Part shown: positions 43,310-52,646 of the stretch, in pieces
How the letters are laid out: each line of letters opens with the position of its first letter
Numbering within the stretch: position 1 is the first letter of the stretch
Assembly (NCBI RefSeq): GCF_016428905.1
Contig: NZ_JAELTQ010000005.1
Span: 1-64,000, forward strand
Reading direction: 5' to 3'
Origin: Dyella sp. ASV24
GTDB lineage: Bacteria; Pseudomonadota; Gammaproteobacteria; Xanthomonadales; Rhodanobacteraceae
Length of the DNA: 64,000 nucleotides
Notes under the pieces: model-generated
Told to the model about the DNA's origin: nothing
Databases searched by the model: none
Seen by the model: only the letters and a program-made list of their open reading frames with translations
Program-made: the position numbers and the translations under genes

Positions 43310-46033
43310 CTATGGTGCAACACGATTGCCGATGGCAACACCATTCCTCGCTGCAGACAACGACTCCCGCAAGCGCTGCACATACAACGCGTAGTAGTCC
43401 CCCGGCGATGCGGCACTGATGCGCGCAAGCAGTTGCACCACTGCTGCTCGCTGGTTGTCGTCGAACGGCGCGTTCACGGCACGCGAAAGATCCAGCCATG
43501 CTCCACTGAGCGTATCCAGATCATCGCTGTCAGCGAGCCTGAGCGCCTCGGTATAGGCGTGTGTAGCGCCAGCCCCATCACCGGCCATCTGCATCAGCTC
43601 GCCACGACGCCGCCATACCGGGGCCATGCGCGCGGGATCGTTCGGCCAGTTGGCGGCGACGGTATGCGCGGCATCGTCCAGCATCCGGTTCGCGGCATCC
43701 ATCCTGTCAGAGACAGCCGCGGCGTGTGCGCAGACCAGATCCAGGCGTACATGCACCGGGGCCTGCAACGGCGGCATCTTCGCGAAGTACGGTTCGCAGG
43801 TATTCAGGGCCTCGGATGGGTCACCCCACTTGTCATGCAGATCAGCTTGGCTTGCGTCAATGAAGCCGGTCAGCACCACCTTGTTGCCTCGCCACTGGTC
43901 GGCGTGGATCGACGCCAGCGCAGAACGCAGCAAGGCCGCGGCTTCGTCATGGCGAGATGACGCGGCCAGCAGATTGGCGAGGTACATCTGCGAACGCGCC
44001 ACCAGAAAATGGCCATCGCCCCAGATCGTTCGCTGCGTAGCCAGCGCCTTCCTGAGCAAGGGCTCGCCCTGCGCTGGCCGAAGCAAGGTGCCGAGCATCA
44101 GGCCGGTCTGTTCTTCCGCCGCCGCCGTCTTCCAATCCAGTTCGCCGAACTGGCGCAGGTTGTTCTCCATGCCCTCACGCGCGGCGCGATAGGCATCCTC
44201 GTTGCGGTTGAGCAGCAGGTAGTACTGGGTCATGCGCTCCATGACCGAGCCGAACTCGCTCTTGCCGTAGCGCCCTCGCCACAATTTGGCTGCGGCCTGC
44301 AGGTGCATCAGATCGTCGGCATCACCAGCCGCGTGCGAGTGCATGCCGAAGGCTGCCACCTGATAGTGCGCACGCGCCAACCGATCGGGCGAGGATTCAC
44401 CCGCGGCGGTATAGATGGCCAGGGCCCGTTTCGCATCCTGGTAAGCATCGGGATAACGCCCCTGCCCTTCCAGATCCGACGTGCGGTCGAGCAAGGCATC
44501 CGCGTATTCCGGGCTGTCTTTGCCCATCAGCGCCAGCGATTGCGCCAGCCGTGCCTCGTGCAGCTTTGATGCGGCGTCGGCCATGCCCAGGCTGGTGGTA
44601 AGCGCGGCCAGATCGTGCATCAGCTGGAATCGTGCCTGCGGCTGGTCGGGCATACTGCTCGTCACGCGATCCGCGGCCAACGCCACCAGCTCGTGCGCCG
44701 GCATATTGCGTGAGCGCGTGTCGGGAATAGGCAGGCCGCGCGGATTGAACACGCCCAGCACAAACTGGTACAGCGCCTGGTTACGCGCCGCCTCACGGTT
44801 GGCCATGTGGGCCTGATGCAAAGCTTCGCCGGTCATCCCCAACAAGGCCGCCACCGCCAGCGCGCCTGCTGTCACACCCGCTTTATGCCGGCTAACGAAA
44901 CGGGACAGCCGGTAGCCTGCACTCGGCCTGCGCGCGAGCACGGGCTCGCCACGCAGATGGCGGCTCACGTCGTCGACCAATGCCTCGACCGTCGCGTAAC
45001 GGTGGCCGGGTGTCTTGTCGGTCGCCTTGAGGATGATGGTGTCCAGGTCACCGCGTAGTCGCCGCTGCAGCGTGCGATCCGCGACGCGCTCGGAAGGGTG
45101 ACGCAAGCTCTGATGGAGAATGCAGTGCGCCAACGCCTGACGGCCGGTTTGCGCTGGCTCATACGCACTTACACCGCTAAGCAGGCGATACAACAGCAGG
45201 CCTAGCGCATAGATATCGGACGCCACACCGGGTCGCTCGCCGCGTACTTGCTCAGGTGATGCGCCCTCCAGCGATAGCGGTGATGCGCCAGCCGCCGTGA
45301 GCGCGGGTGACTCGTCGTCGATATCAAGCAATTGCGCAATACCGAAATCCAACAGGCGTACCTGGCCATCGTCGTTCACCCGGACATTGCCGGGCTTGAG
45401 GTCACGATGGATGACCAATTGGCCATGCGCGTACTGCACCGCACCGCCTATCTGCAGAAACAGGGTCAGCCGCTGCTCCATGCTTAGTTGCCGGCTGTCG
45501 CACCAATCGAGCAGATTCGCGCCCGACACGTATTCCAGCGCCAGCCACGGCTGGCCTTGCTCATCGATGCCCGCATCGTAAAGGCGCGCAATGTGCGGAT
45601 GATTCAACGCGCTGAGGATATCCCGCTCTCGCGTGAAACGCTCACCCAAGCGGCCCGTGCCGTATCCAGGCAGGGGCAACTTCAAGGCGACCTCGCGTTC
45701 GAGCAGGCCATCGTCACGATGCGCCAGCCACACTTCGGCCATGCCACCGTAGCCAAGCAGCGAACGCAGACGCCATGGACCGACACGTTCCCCCGGCTGA
45801 TGATGGGCTACGTCACCCGTATCGGCCACCGCGATCGCAGGCATCGTGTCCAAGAAGCCTGCCGCATCGGCAGCGCGTGCAGACGCCAGCAGTGTGCGCA
45901 CACGCGCAGCCAACGCAGGATGCGTGCCATCCAGCGAGCTCAGCTCAGCCTCTTGCCTCGCGGGCTCCATGTCGAGCAAGGCATCCAGAAGCGCCGAAAC
46001 CACGGACCAAGCGGGCGTGATCGGCTCGCTCAT
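43310..46033 (-). CDS. Membrane-anchored Ser/Thr protein kinase with TPR-like sensor domain
   Basis: 907-aa kinase. The catalytic domain (about 80-350) has the glycine loop LLGYGGMAEVW, the lysine in VALKLPL, the catalytic loop HRDLKPGN and DFG in LLDFGIAQ. A transmembrane helix (about 385-405) is followed by a large C-terminal region of helical TPR-like repeats (LDRTSDLEGQGRYPDAYQDAK and later ones). It overlaps the ECF sigma gene by ATGA and GGAGG lies in the end of that gene. In several bacteria such a kinase phosphorylates the linked ECF sigma factor. Confidence 0.93.
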   Translation of the reverse strand: MSEPITPAWSVVSALLDALLDMEPARQEAELSSLDGTHPALAARVRTLLASARAADAAGFLDTMPAIAVADTGDVAHHQPGERVGPWRLRSLLGYGGMAEVWLAHRDDGLLEREVALKLPLPGYGTGRLGERFTRERDILSALNHPHIARLYDAGIDEQGQPWLALEYVSGANLLDWCDSRQLSMEQRLTLFLQIGGAVQYAHGQLVIHRDLKPGNVRVNDDGQVRLLDFGIAQLLDIDDESPALTAAGASPLSLEGASPEQVRGERPGVASDIYALGLLLYRLLSGVSAYEPAQTGRQALAHCILHQSLRHPSERVADRTLQRRLRGDLDTIILKATDKTPGHRYATVEALVDDVSRHLRGEPVLARRPSAGYRLSRFVSRHKAGVTAGALAVAALLGMTGEALHQAHMANREAARNQALYQFVLGVFNPRGLPIPDTRSRNMPAHELVALAADRVTSSMPDQPQARFQLMHDLAALTTSLGMADAASKLHEARLAQSLALMGKDSPEYADALLDRTSDLEGQGRYPDAYQDAKRALAIYTAAGESSPDRLARAHYQVAAFGMHSHAAGDADDLMHLQAAAKLWRGRYGKSEFGSVMERMTQYYLLLNRNEDAYRAAREGMENNLRQFGELDWKTAAAEEQTGLMLGTLLRPAQGEPLLRKALATQRTIWGDGHFLVARSQMYLANLLAASSRHDEAAALLRSALASIHADQWRGNKVVLTGFIDASQADLHDKWGDPSEALNTCEPYFAKMPPLQAPVHVRLDLVCAHAAAVSDRMDAANRMLDDAAHTVAANWPNDPARMAPVWRRRGELMQMAGDGAGATHAYTEALRLADSDDLDTLSGAWLDLSRAVNAPFDDNQRAAVVQLLARISAASPGDYYALYVQRLRESLSAARNGVAIGNRVAP

Positions 46034-46548
46034 GTCATCGCCTCCCACAGCAGCGCGCGTGCCTTCAGCCAGTCGCGCTGCACGGTGCGCCGGGAAACAT
46101 TCAATGCGTCGGCCGCGTCGACCTCATCGAGCCCGACGAAGTAACGCAGCTCCACCACGCGCGCCAGGCGGGGATCGATCTTCTCCAACGCCTGCAATGC
46201 ATCGTGCACACGGAGAATCTCCGCATCGCCATCGGGCTGCGGCAGCTGGGTATCGAGCGTGACCTGCCGAACATTGCCACCTCGGCGCAGCGCTGCCCGT
46301 TCACGCGCAGCATCCACCATCACTGAGCGCATGGCCTGCGCGGCGTAGCCGAAGAAATGGGCCTTGTCGTCCTTCCACACGGCATGGCGTTCACGCAGGC
46401 GGAACCACACCTCATGCACCAGCGACGTGGTGTTCAACAGGGTCAGCGGCTCGCCTTTACGCAGGCGCTGATGGGCCATGCGTTTGAGTTCATCGTACGT
46501 CTCGGCGAGCAGGTCACCGTTGGGCGGAGCACTGGGGGCAAGCGGCAT
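46030..46548 (-). CDS. ECF-type RNA polymerase sigma factor, kinase-linked class (ECF43-like)
   Basis: About 172 aa. Region 2 is LLNTTSLVHEVWFRLRERH then AHFFGYAAQAMRSVMVDAAR, and region 4 is LEKIDPRLARVVELRYFVGLDEVDAADALNVSRRTVQRDWLKARA. This Sigma70_ECF type (PF07638) commonly sits next to a Ser/Thr kinase and lacks an anti-sigma factor. The gene overlaps the kinase start by 4 bases. The start is uncertain: ATGs at 46548, 46590 and 46635 are in frame. Targets may include the divergent lipoprotein genes. Confidence 0.88.
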   Translation of the reverse strand: MPLAPSAPPNGDLLAETYDELKRMAHQRLRKGEPLTLLNTTSLVHEVWFRLRERHAVWKDDKAHFFGYAAQAMRSVMVDAARERAALRRGGNVRQVTLDTQLPQPDGDAEILRVHDALQALEKIDPRLARVVELRYFVGLDEVDAADALNVSRRTVQRDWLKARALLWEAMT

Positions 46549-46715
46549 AGGGATCGGCTTTGGGCTGGGACAACGGACGCCATCGGCCATGGCACGCATT
46601 GCATCGGCATGGTGCCAGATTTCTTTTGCAGGCATGGCGCTTTCGGGCGCCGGTTTCCGTATGAGGAGGTAAGGCGATCTGTTCGCCGCCCCATCCGCCC
46701 GACCAAAGGACCTTC

Positions 46716-47660
46716 ATGAAACGCCCTGCCTTGCTCCTTCCCTGCCTGCTTGCCGCAGCCGTGCTCGCCGCCTGCGGCAAGCACGATGCGCCTGCCAGCG
46801 CAGCATCAACGGCTGCCGCCCCTGCGCACAACGAAGCCAGCGCCCCGGCCGCTCCGGAACGCCGCGACGCCAAGCCCATGGATGCCTACGAACTGATCGA
46901 CCTCTCCCCCAGCAGCTACCCCGAGCCCGTTTATCAAGGCTTGATCCGTCAGGTGCGCGCCGCGTTCTGGTCCGCTGCGCCGAAGGACATGGACAAGCTG
47001 GCCTACGACTACGTCGACGCGTACCGGCAAGAGAACGACAGTTTCAAGCGCGCAGACATCGTCAAAGCACATGCCACTGAGTTGGAACAGGATCTCGCGA
47101 CCGCCCAGCAACGGCGTGACTACGCCGTGCGCAACAGCTCGCTCATGCAGGTGTATCCGTACGACGCAGCTACGGGCAGCTTCAAGATCGCGTTCTCCAC
47201 GGACGGCGAGAGTAGCGGCATCGGGGTGTTCAAGAACGCGGGCAATCCACATCCCTATGGCGCGTGGAACTTCCGCTTCGTCGGCATTCCCACGATGGCC
47301 TCGGGCAAAAGCTACGCCTATCACCCGAAGAACGAAGACGAGGCCCGCGCCATCGAAGCCATACTGGCATCACAACGCAGTGCCGGCGGTGGCGACTGGA
47401 TCACCGTCCTGACCCAGTACGAAGGCCACACGCTGGGCACGATCCCGGGGCCCGGCAAGGATGACGCCGTCATTCTCGGCATCGACGCCATTACCGCTGT
47501 CGATCGCAAAACGGGCAAACCGCTGTTCTCCCTCGGCGGCAAGGATCTCGGCCCTATCGAGGTGAAGTGTTCGACCACTCGCAAGGCACTGAACCTGGCG
47601 GAACCGGCCGCCACCGGCGCGGGGTGGAACATGGCCGCCTCCAGCGAGTCGCCGTGCTGA
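46716..47660 (+). CDS. Putative lipoprotein, uncharacterised
   Basis: 314-aa protein with a lipobox (VLAACGK; Cys20), so it is probably anchored in the membrane on the periplasmic side. A Ser/Ala-rich linker precedes a folded body (about 70-310) with DYAVRNSSLMQVYPYDAATG and FKNAGNPHPYGAWNFRF. A DUF4852-like fold is possible but not certain. It is divergent from the ECF sigma gene and followed 46 bases later by a small lipoprotein. Confidence 0.78.
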   Translation: MKRPALLLPCLLAAAVLAACGKHDAPASAASTAAAPAHNEASAPAAPERRDAKPMDAYELIDLSPSSYPEPVYQGLIRQVRAAFWSAAPKDMDKLAYDYVDAYRQENDSFKRADIVKAHATELEQDLATAQQRRDYAVRNSSLMQVYPYDAATGSFKIAFSTDGESSGIGVFKNAGNPHPYGAWNFRFVGIPTMASGKSYAYHPKNEDEARAIEAILASQRSAGGGDWITVLTQYEGHTLGTIPGPGKDDAVILGIDAITAVDRKTGKPLFSLGGKDLGPIEVKCSTTRKALNLAEPAATGAGWNMAASSESPC

Positions 47661-47706
47661 TGCACGCGGTGCGCGACACACCCTCCCTCCAGCTCAAGGA
47701 ACACTC

Positions 47707-47982
47707 ATGAAACGACTGCTCACGATAACGCTCACCACCTTGACCCTTGCCGCCTGCTCGTCCGGCCCCAGCACCGACGACGTCAAGGCCGCCGTGCGCA
47801 AGCAAATGACCGCACTGGCCGGCAACCAGGCGACGGAGATCTACGCCAAGGAGATCGATGCGATCAAGGTGCTCGGCTGCAAGTCGGCCGACCGCGGCTA
47901 CGAGTGCGACGTGCAAGGCGCAACAGGCGTACAGCGACAGCGCTTCATCAAGACGGATGACGGCTGGGTGCTGGCGCAGTAA
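47707..47982 (+). CDS. Small lipoprotein
   Basis: 91-aa protein with lipobox LAACSS (Cys17), a helical segment (TDDVKAAVRKQMTALAGN) and two further cysteines (VLGCKSADRGYECDV) that could form a disulfide. Likely in the same transcript as the preceding lipoprotein and ended by a hairpin. Function is unknown. Confidence 0.82.
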   Translation: MKRLLTITLTTLTLAACSSGPSTDDVKAAVRKQMTALAGNQATEIYAKEIDAIKVLGCKSADRGYECDVQGATGVQRQRFIKTDDGWVLAQ

Positions 47983-47991
47983 GAGCAATAT

Positions 47992-48021
47992 GTCGATACC
48001 TCGCACAGGCGAGGTATCGAC
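47992..48021. terminator. Hairpin terminator after small lipoprotein
   Basis: A perfect 13-bp stem (47992-48004 with 48009-48021) with an ACAG loop begins 9 bases past the stop. It lies between convergent genes. U-tract is weak. Confidence 0.6.
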
Positions 48022-48040
48022 CGCGCATCGACAAGGCCCG

Positions 48041-48391
48041 TCATTGCCCGAAATACCGGTGAACGAGCCGCAAAAGTCGCTCCTTATCCAGCTCGATATC
48101 AGTCGAGGTGTACTGCTCCACATCGCGACTCGCCCAGGCGTCGATGACCCGGACGCCTGCGGATGAGCCGTCAAGGCGGAGCGCAAAGATATGCGCACCG
48201 GTCCAGCTCCGATGAAAATGAAGCCAGCCATCCTCGGCGTAGATGAACCACTTGTCGTCCATGTCCTCGGGGATATGGCCAGTGAGCATCCGCTCGGCGG
48301 TCGCATCGGAGAAAATCTCTGGAACGTTCAAGCGCGCCCGCTCTTTCGGTGGCGGCAGCGTCTTCCATGATGTGCGCGTTGCGTTGGTCAT
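48041..48391 (-). CDS. Uncharacterised small protein with WFIYAEDGWLHFHRSWTG motif
   Basis: 116-aa cytosolic protein with the conserved aromatic core WFIYAEDGWLHFHRSWTG that I associate with a widespread uncharacterised family of beta-rich proteins, sometimes fused to other domains. DVEQYTSTDIELDKERLLRLV closes it with a helix. No reaction is known. It is just downstream of the GNAT gene on the same strand (30-base gap), so a two-gene unit is likely. Confidence 0.75.
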   Translation of the reverse strand: MTNATRTSWKTLPPPKERARLNVPEIFSDATAERMLTGHIPEDMDDKWFIYAEDGWLHFHRSWTGAHIFALRLDGSSAGVRVIDAWASRDVEQYTSTDIELDKERLLRLVHRYFGQ

Positions 48392-48421
48392 GCGTTCTCC
48401 GTATGCCGCGTCACCGCAATC

Positions 48422-48928
48422 CTATGCGCTGGCGTTGAAAGCCTCGTGGTAACTAACACTGGCTTCGGGTATCGGACCACCGAAAGCCTGCGCCTGGAAG
48501 TACTCCGGCGGCACGTCAGGCAACACCAGGCACGGATCGGCGCGGAAACCAAAACGCCCGTAGTAATCCGGATTGCCCAGTACCACGCAACCTGCCGCGC
48601 CTTGTCCCCGCAAGGCATCCAATGCTTGTCGGATCAGCCGGGAGCCCAAGCCTTCGCCCTGCCGCTCCGGCAACACCGACACGGGACCGAGCCCAAACCA
48701 ACCCTCGCTTCCATCCGAAAGCGATACGGGAGAGATGGCGACATGTCCCACGACGGTGTCGCCATCGTCCGCCACCAACGACAAGGTGAGTTGCCCCGCG
48801 TTGCGCAAGGCATCGTTGATGAACTGCTCCGTGTGCGACGTATGCTCGGCATCGCGGAACGCCGCCACGGTGAGCGCATGGATGGCGTCGACATCGGCAG
48901 GTGTTTCGGGGCGGATCAGCACGGTCAT
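48422..48928 (-). CDS. GNAT family N-acetyltransferase
   Basis: 168-aa enzyme with motif A VSVLPERQGEGLGSRLIRQA, which holds the Q/RxxGxG/A acetyl-CoA-binding site. It is followed by VVLGNPDYYGRFGFRADP, as in the YhbS-type group. The starting strand (VLIRPETPADVDAIHAL) is typical. The acceptor is unknown. Start at 48928. Confidence 0.92.
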   Translation of the reverse strand: MTVLIRPETPADVDAIHALTVAAFRDAEHTSHTEQFINDALRNAGQLTLSLVADDGDTVVGHVAISPVSLSDGSEGWFGLGPVSVLPERQGEGLGSRLIRQALDALRGQGAAGCVVLGNPDYYGRFGFRADPCLVLPDVPPEYFQAQAFGGPIPEASVSYHEAFNASA

Positions 48929-49253
48929 GAAAGGGACTCCAAGTAACGCCCCATCTTGAGCCGGCCCCCTTTACGACGCCACTGCCAAAAGAACAGGAAA
49001 AGCTGTTGTTCGGGTATCTGAGCCACCGAACGCGGGCGTGGGATGGGTCGCCAGGTGTAGTGATGCCCTTGTCGCTCAAGGTAAAGGCCGCAACAGCGCC
49101 ACTCGAAGAAGTGCCGAACACCGCTCAACCGAAAGGAGTGGCCACCGGAAATATCAGAAACGTATCCAGCGCCATGTACACCCCTGAAATCGGGGGTGCC
49201 TGCATCGCTACCCCCGAACACAATGCACGGCGTTGGGTATCAGGGGCAGGGGC
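48929..49253. other. Divergent intergenic region
   Basis: About 325 bases between the GNAT gene and the autotransporter. No convincing gene or strong hairpin is visible. It should hold both promoters. The autotransporter ribosome-binding site (AGGGGC) is at its right end. Confidence 0.45.
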
Positions 49254-52200
49254 ATGAGCAGCACATGGGCGCGGCGGGTGGGGCGTGGGCTAGGTTGGCT
49301 CGCGTTGCTTGGCGTGTTTGGCTTGCCGGGCCTGGCGCAGGCGTCACCTGGGTGCCAGGCGCTCAACGGGCTATCCGGCACCATTCCTGGGAATGGCTAC
49401 ATCCAGTTGCTGACCAACAGTCAGCAGGTCAATCAAGGCGACTACGTCACGTTGACCACGTCGGGCCAGATTTTCTATGGTGGCTCGTTCCTGCAAATGA
49501 CAGCTGCCAACAATACCGTGAGCGGCACGGAGAGCAGCTCGGGCGCTGGCGCCGACAACATCGACAACTTGCTGGGCAGCCCAACCAACTACAGCATCAC
49601 CTGCACATCGGTCGGTGCCTCGATATCGGGCGTCAGTCCGACTTCGGCCACCGTCGGCAGCACGGTCACCCTTTCCGGCTCGGGTTTCTGGGGAACAACG
49701 CAGGTGTTCTTTGGCGCTACGCCCGCCACCGCATTCAGCGTCAACTACGGCGCCAGCCCGACCATCACCGCGACCGCACCCAACGGCTCAGGTACGGTGA
49801 CGATCACCGTGGTGACCGATGCAGGCACTTACAGCGGCGGGACATTCAAGTTCCTCCCACCCAGCGCAGGATCCGCAAGCGCCAGTGTAACGTTCAACAG
49901 CAGCAACAACCCCATCACACTTAATCTCGGTGGTAATCCCACGTCGGTGACGGTGGCCAGCGCACCGCCTCACGGCACGGCAAGCGCCGCCGGCACGGCG
50001 ATCACGTATACGCCTACGACGGGCTACACCGGCACGGACAGCTTCACCTATGTGGCCAGCAACGCCGCCGGCACCTCGACGGCCGCCACCGTAACCATCA
50101 CGGTCAGTCCACCGCCAGCACCCACGGTCACTGCCGCATCGGCGACAACGGCGTACAACACGGCGACCAGCATCAATCTCGCAAGCGCGATTTCCGGGCT
50201 GAACATCACCGGCGTCAACATCGCTGCCGCCCCTTCGCACGGTACCGTCAGCGTGTCGGGTGAAACGGTGACCTATACGCCATCCGCCACGTTTTACGGC
50301 GGTACGGACAGTTTCACCTATACGGCGACGAACGCGGGAGGAACCTCTTCTCCCGCCACGGTCACAGTGAACGTAGGCACGGTGGGCACGCCGACCGTAT
50401 CAGGCAGTGCGGCCACGACGCCGTACAACACGCCCACCAACATCAACCTGGCGAGTTTGATTTCGGGAGCCGGCATCACGGCGGTGCACATCGTCAATGC
50501 ACCATCGCACGGCACGGCAAACCTTTCCGGCCAAACCGCAACGTACACACCTTCCGCGACGTTCTATGGCGGCACCGACAGTTTCACTTACACGGCAACC
50601 AATGCGGGTGGCACGTCGGCTACGGCAACCATCACGATAACCATCGGCACCGTGCCCGCGCCGACGGCTACGGGGAAGACGGTTACCACACCCTACAACA
50701 CGTCGATGAGCATCGATCTCTCCAGCGCCATAGCGGGGGCAGACATCACCGGCATCGACATCGTCGGCTCGCCCACGCATGGCAGTGCTAGCGTGACGGG
50801 TAACACGGTGACGTACACGCCTTCGGCCACCTTCTACGGCGGCACCGACAGCTTCACCTATACCGCGATCAATCCGGGCGGACACTCGGCACCCGCCACC
50901 GTAACGATCACCGTAACGCCGCTAAACGGGCCGACCGCCCCGCCACTCTCCGTCGCCACCACGAAGGCAACGCCCGTACTGATCGAAGCGGCGGCCGTGG
51001 CCAACAGTACGCAACCCTTGACCGGCGCGAGCGTGGCGACGCAACCGATGCACGGCTCCGCCACGGTCAGCGGCGAGCAGATCCTCTACACGCCCGTCGC
51101 AGGCTTCGTGGGTACGGACAGTTTCAGCTATCAACTGAGCAACCATTTCGGCACATCGACGCCCGGCACGATCACGGTCACCGTCACTGCCGCCGGCAAC
51201 GCTGCCGGCCTCAGCCAGACCGTGACCACGCGGCCGGGCAGTCCTGTGACGGTGAACCTAGCCGGGATCGCGCCCGGCACTTACGCATCATCGGCGTTGC
51301 TTGGTTTGTCGCCGGCCAGTGCGGGCAGCACCACCTTGAGCCAGCCTGCGACGTTGACCTTCACCCCCGCGTCGACCTTCCACGGTCTGGTACAGATAAC
51401 AGCGGTGCTGATCTCCGCCAACGGGCCATCGCAAGTGGTCGATGTGTTGGTGCTGGTGAGCAGCCAGCCAGACCCTTCGCACAACCCTGACGCATTGGGC
51501 TTGATCAACGCGCAGACCATGCAGGCCGAACGGTTCGCGCAGAACCAGCTAAGCAATATTCAGAGCCGGCTGGACAGCCTGCATGATGGGAATACCTCGG
51601 CAAGCTTCAGCAACCATCTATCCATCAGCCTGAATGGCAAGCCCCTGCAAGCAACCGGCGACACGGCATCCAGCGCCGGACGAACGTCGACTTCCGGCAC
51701 GTCGACGCCAATCGGCGCCCGCCCGGGTATGGGCGCCGCAGAAAGCGCTATGGCCAGCGCGGATACGCCCGCTCAGACCAAGGCCCCTGCGCCCACCACG
51801 CAAGCATCCTCTGGCCTTGGCGTATGGATCGATGGTGCCGCGAATTTCGGTTCGTTCGATGCGTACCGGCAATCGGCCGGCTTCGACTCGGACACCATCG
51901 CGGTGAATACCGGTATCGACCAGCGGATCGGCGAGCACGCCCTGGTGGGCTTCAGCCTTGGCTACAACCACGACCACAGTGATATCGGCAACGACGGCAC
52001 CCGCAGCGTGGCACAGGGCTATAGCGCTGCCATCTATGGCAGCTACCAGCCGCTATCGCAGGTGTATATCGACGGTGTCCTGGGCGGCGGCGGCCTGCGT
52101 TTCGATAGCCGGCGCTACGCCGCAGACAGCGGCACAGGGCTCCTCGGCCAGCGCAACGGCAGCCAATGGTTCGCCTCGCTCACGGCAGGATATGAGTACA

Positions 52201-52646
52201 AAACCAGCGTGTGGTCCGTGTCACCTTACGGTCGACTGGCATGGTCGCTGTCTTCGCTCAACGGCTACTCGGAAAGCGGCGATGCCGCCGAAGCCCTGGC
52301 CTATGGTGCACAAACGGTACGCAGTTCGCAGGTGGTCGCCGGTATACGTGCCAGCGGCACGATTCCCTGGAAAGACAGCATGTTCATACCGCATGTGCGC
52401 CTGGAAGTCGGCCATGATTTCCAGGGCACCAGTGACACTGCGCTGAGCTATGCCTTCGTACCGTCGGCGGGTTCCTGGAATGTGCTGAGCAACCCTTATT
52501 CGGCTAATGGCACCACGGTGCAAGCCGCTTTCGGCGGTGACCTGCAACTCTCGAATCATCTGATGATCACCACCGAATACGAATACCTGTTGATGCCGCA
52601 CGCGCATGACCAGGGCATACGTATCGGCTTGAGCAAACAGTTTTAG
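49254..52646 (+). CDS. Repeat-containing autotransporter adhesin-like protein
   Basis: 1130-aa type Va autotransporter. A signal peptide (ends LAQA) is followed by a small N-terminal domain and an IPT/TIG Ig-like domain (about 125-205, ISGVSPTSATVGSTVTLSG). Four to five Ig/cadherin-like repeats follow (about 225-660, with YTPSATFYGGTDSFTYTATN). A linker with the coiled segment precedes an autotransporter barrel at about 860-1130, starting SGLGVWIDGAANFGSF and ending QF, the C-terminal Phe that the BAM complex recognises. It is probably a surface adhesin or display protein. Confidence 0.93.
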   Translation: MSSTWARRVGRGLGWLALLGVFGLPGLAQASPGCQALNGLSGTIPGNGYIQLLTNSQQVNQGDYVTLTTSGQIFYGGSFLQMTAANNTVSGTESSSGAGADNIDNLLGSPTNYSITCTSVGASISGVSPTSATVGSTVTLSGSGFWGTTQVFFGATPATAFSVNYGASPTITATAPNGSGTVTITVVTDAGTYSGGTFKFLPPSAGSASASVTFNSSNNPITLNLGGNPTSVTVASAPPHGTASAAGTAITYTPTTGYTGTDSFTYVASNAAGTSTAATVTITVSPPPAPTVTAASATTAYNTATSINLASAISGLNITGVNIAAAPSHGTVSVSGETVTYTPSATFYGGTDSFTYTATNAGGTSSPATVTVNVGTVGTPTVSGSAATTPYNTPTNINLASLISGAGITAVHIVNAPSHGTANLSGQTATYTPSATFYGGTDSFTYTATNAGGTSATATITITIGTVPAPTATGKTVTTPYNTSMSIDLSSAIAGADITGIDIVGSPTHGSASVTGNTVTYTPSATFYGGTDSFTYTAINPGGHSAPATVTITVTPLNGPTAPPLSVATTKATPVLIEAAAVANSTQPLTGASVATQPMHGSATVSGEQILYTPVAGFVGTDSFSYQLSNHFGTSTPGTITVTVTAAGNAAGLSQTVTTRPGSPVTVNLAGIAPGTYASSALLGLSPASAGSTTLSQPATLTFTPASTFHGLVQITAVLISANGPSQVVDVLVLVSSQPDPSHNPDALGLINAQTMQAERFAQNQLSNIQSRLDSLHDGNTSASFSNHLSISLNGKPLQATGDTASSAGRTSTSGTSTPIGARPGMGAAESAMASADTPAQTKAPAPTTQASSGLGVWIDGAANFGSFDAYRQSAGFDSDTIAVNTGIDQRIGEHALVGFSLGYNHDHSDIGNDGTRSVAQGYSAAIYGSYQPLSQVYIDGVLGGGGLRFDSRRYAADSGTGLLGQRNGSQWFASLTAGYEYKTSVWSVSPYGRLAWSLSSLNGYSESGDAAEALAYGAQTVRSSQVVAGIRASGTIPWKDSMFIPHVRLEVGHDFQGTSDTALSYAFVPSAGSWNVLSNPYSANGTTVQAAFGGDLQLSNHLMITTEYEYLLMPHAHDQGIRIGLSKQF
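50112..50921 (+). repeat. Tandem 270-bp repeats in the autotransporter passenger
   Basis: Three consecutive 90-codon units at about 50112, 50382 and 50652. The phrase encoding TPSATFYGGTDSFTYTA recurs at an exact 270-base period (near 50278, 50548 and 50818). The flanking diverged units before and after extend the array. Such repeats allow length variation by recombination. Confidence 0.85.
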
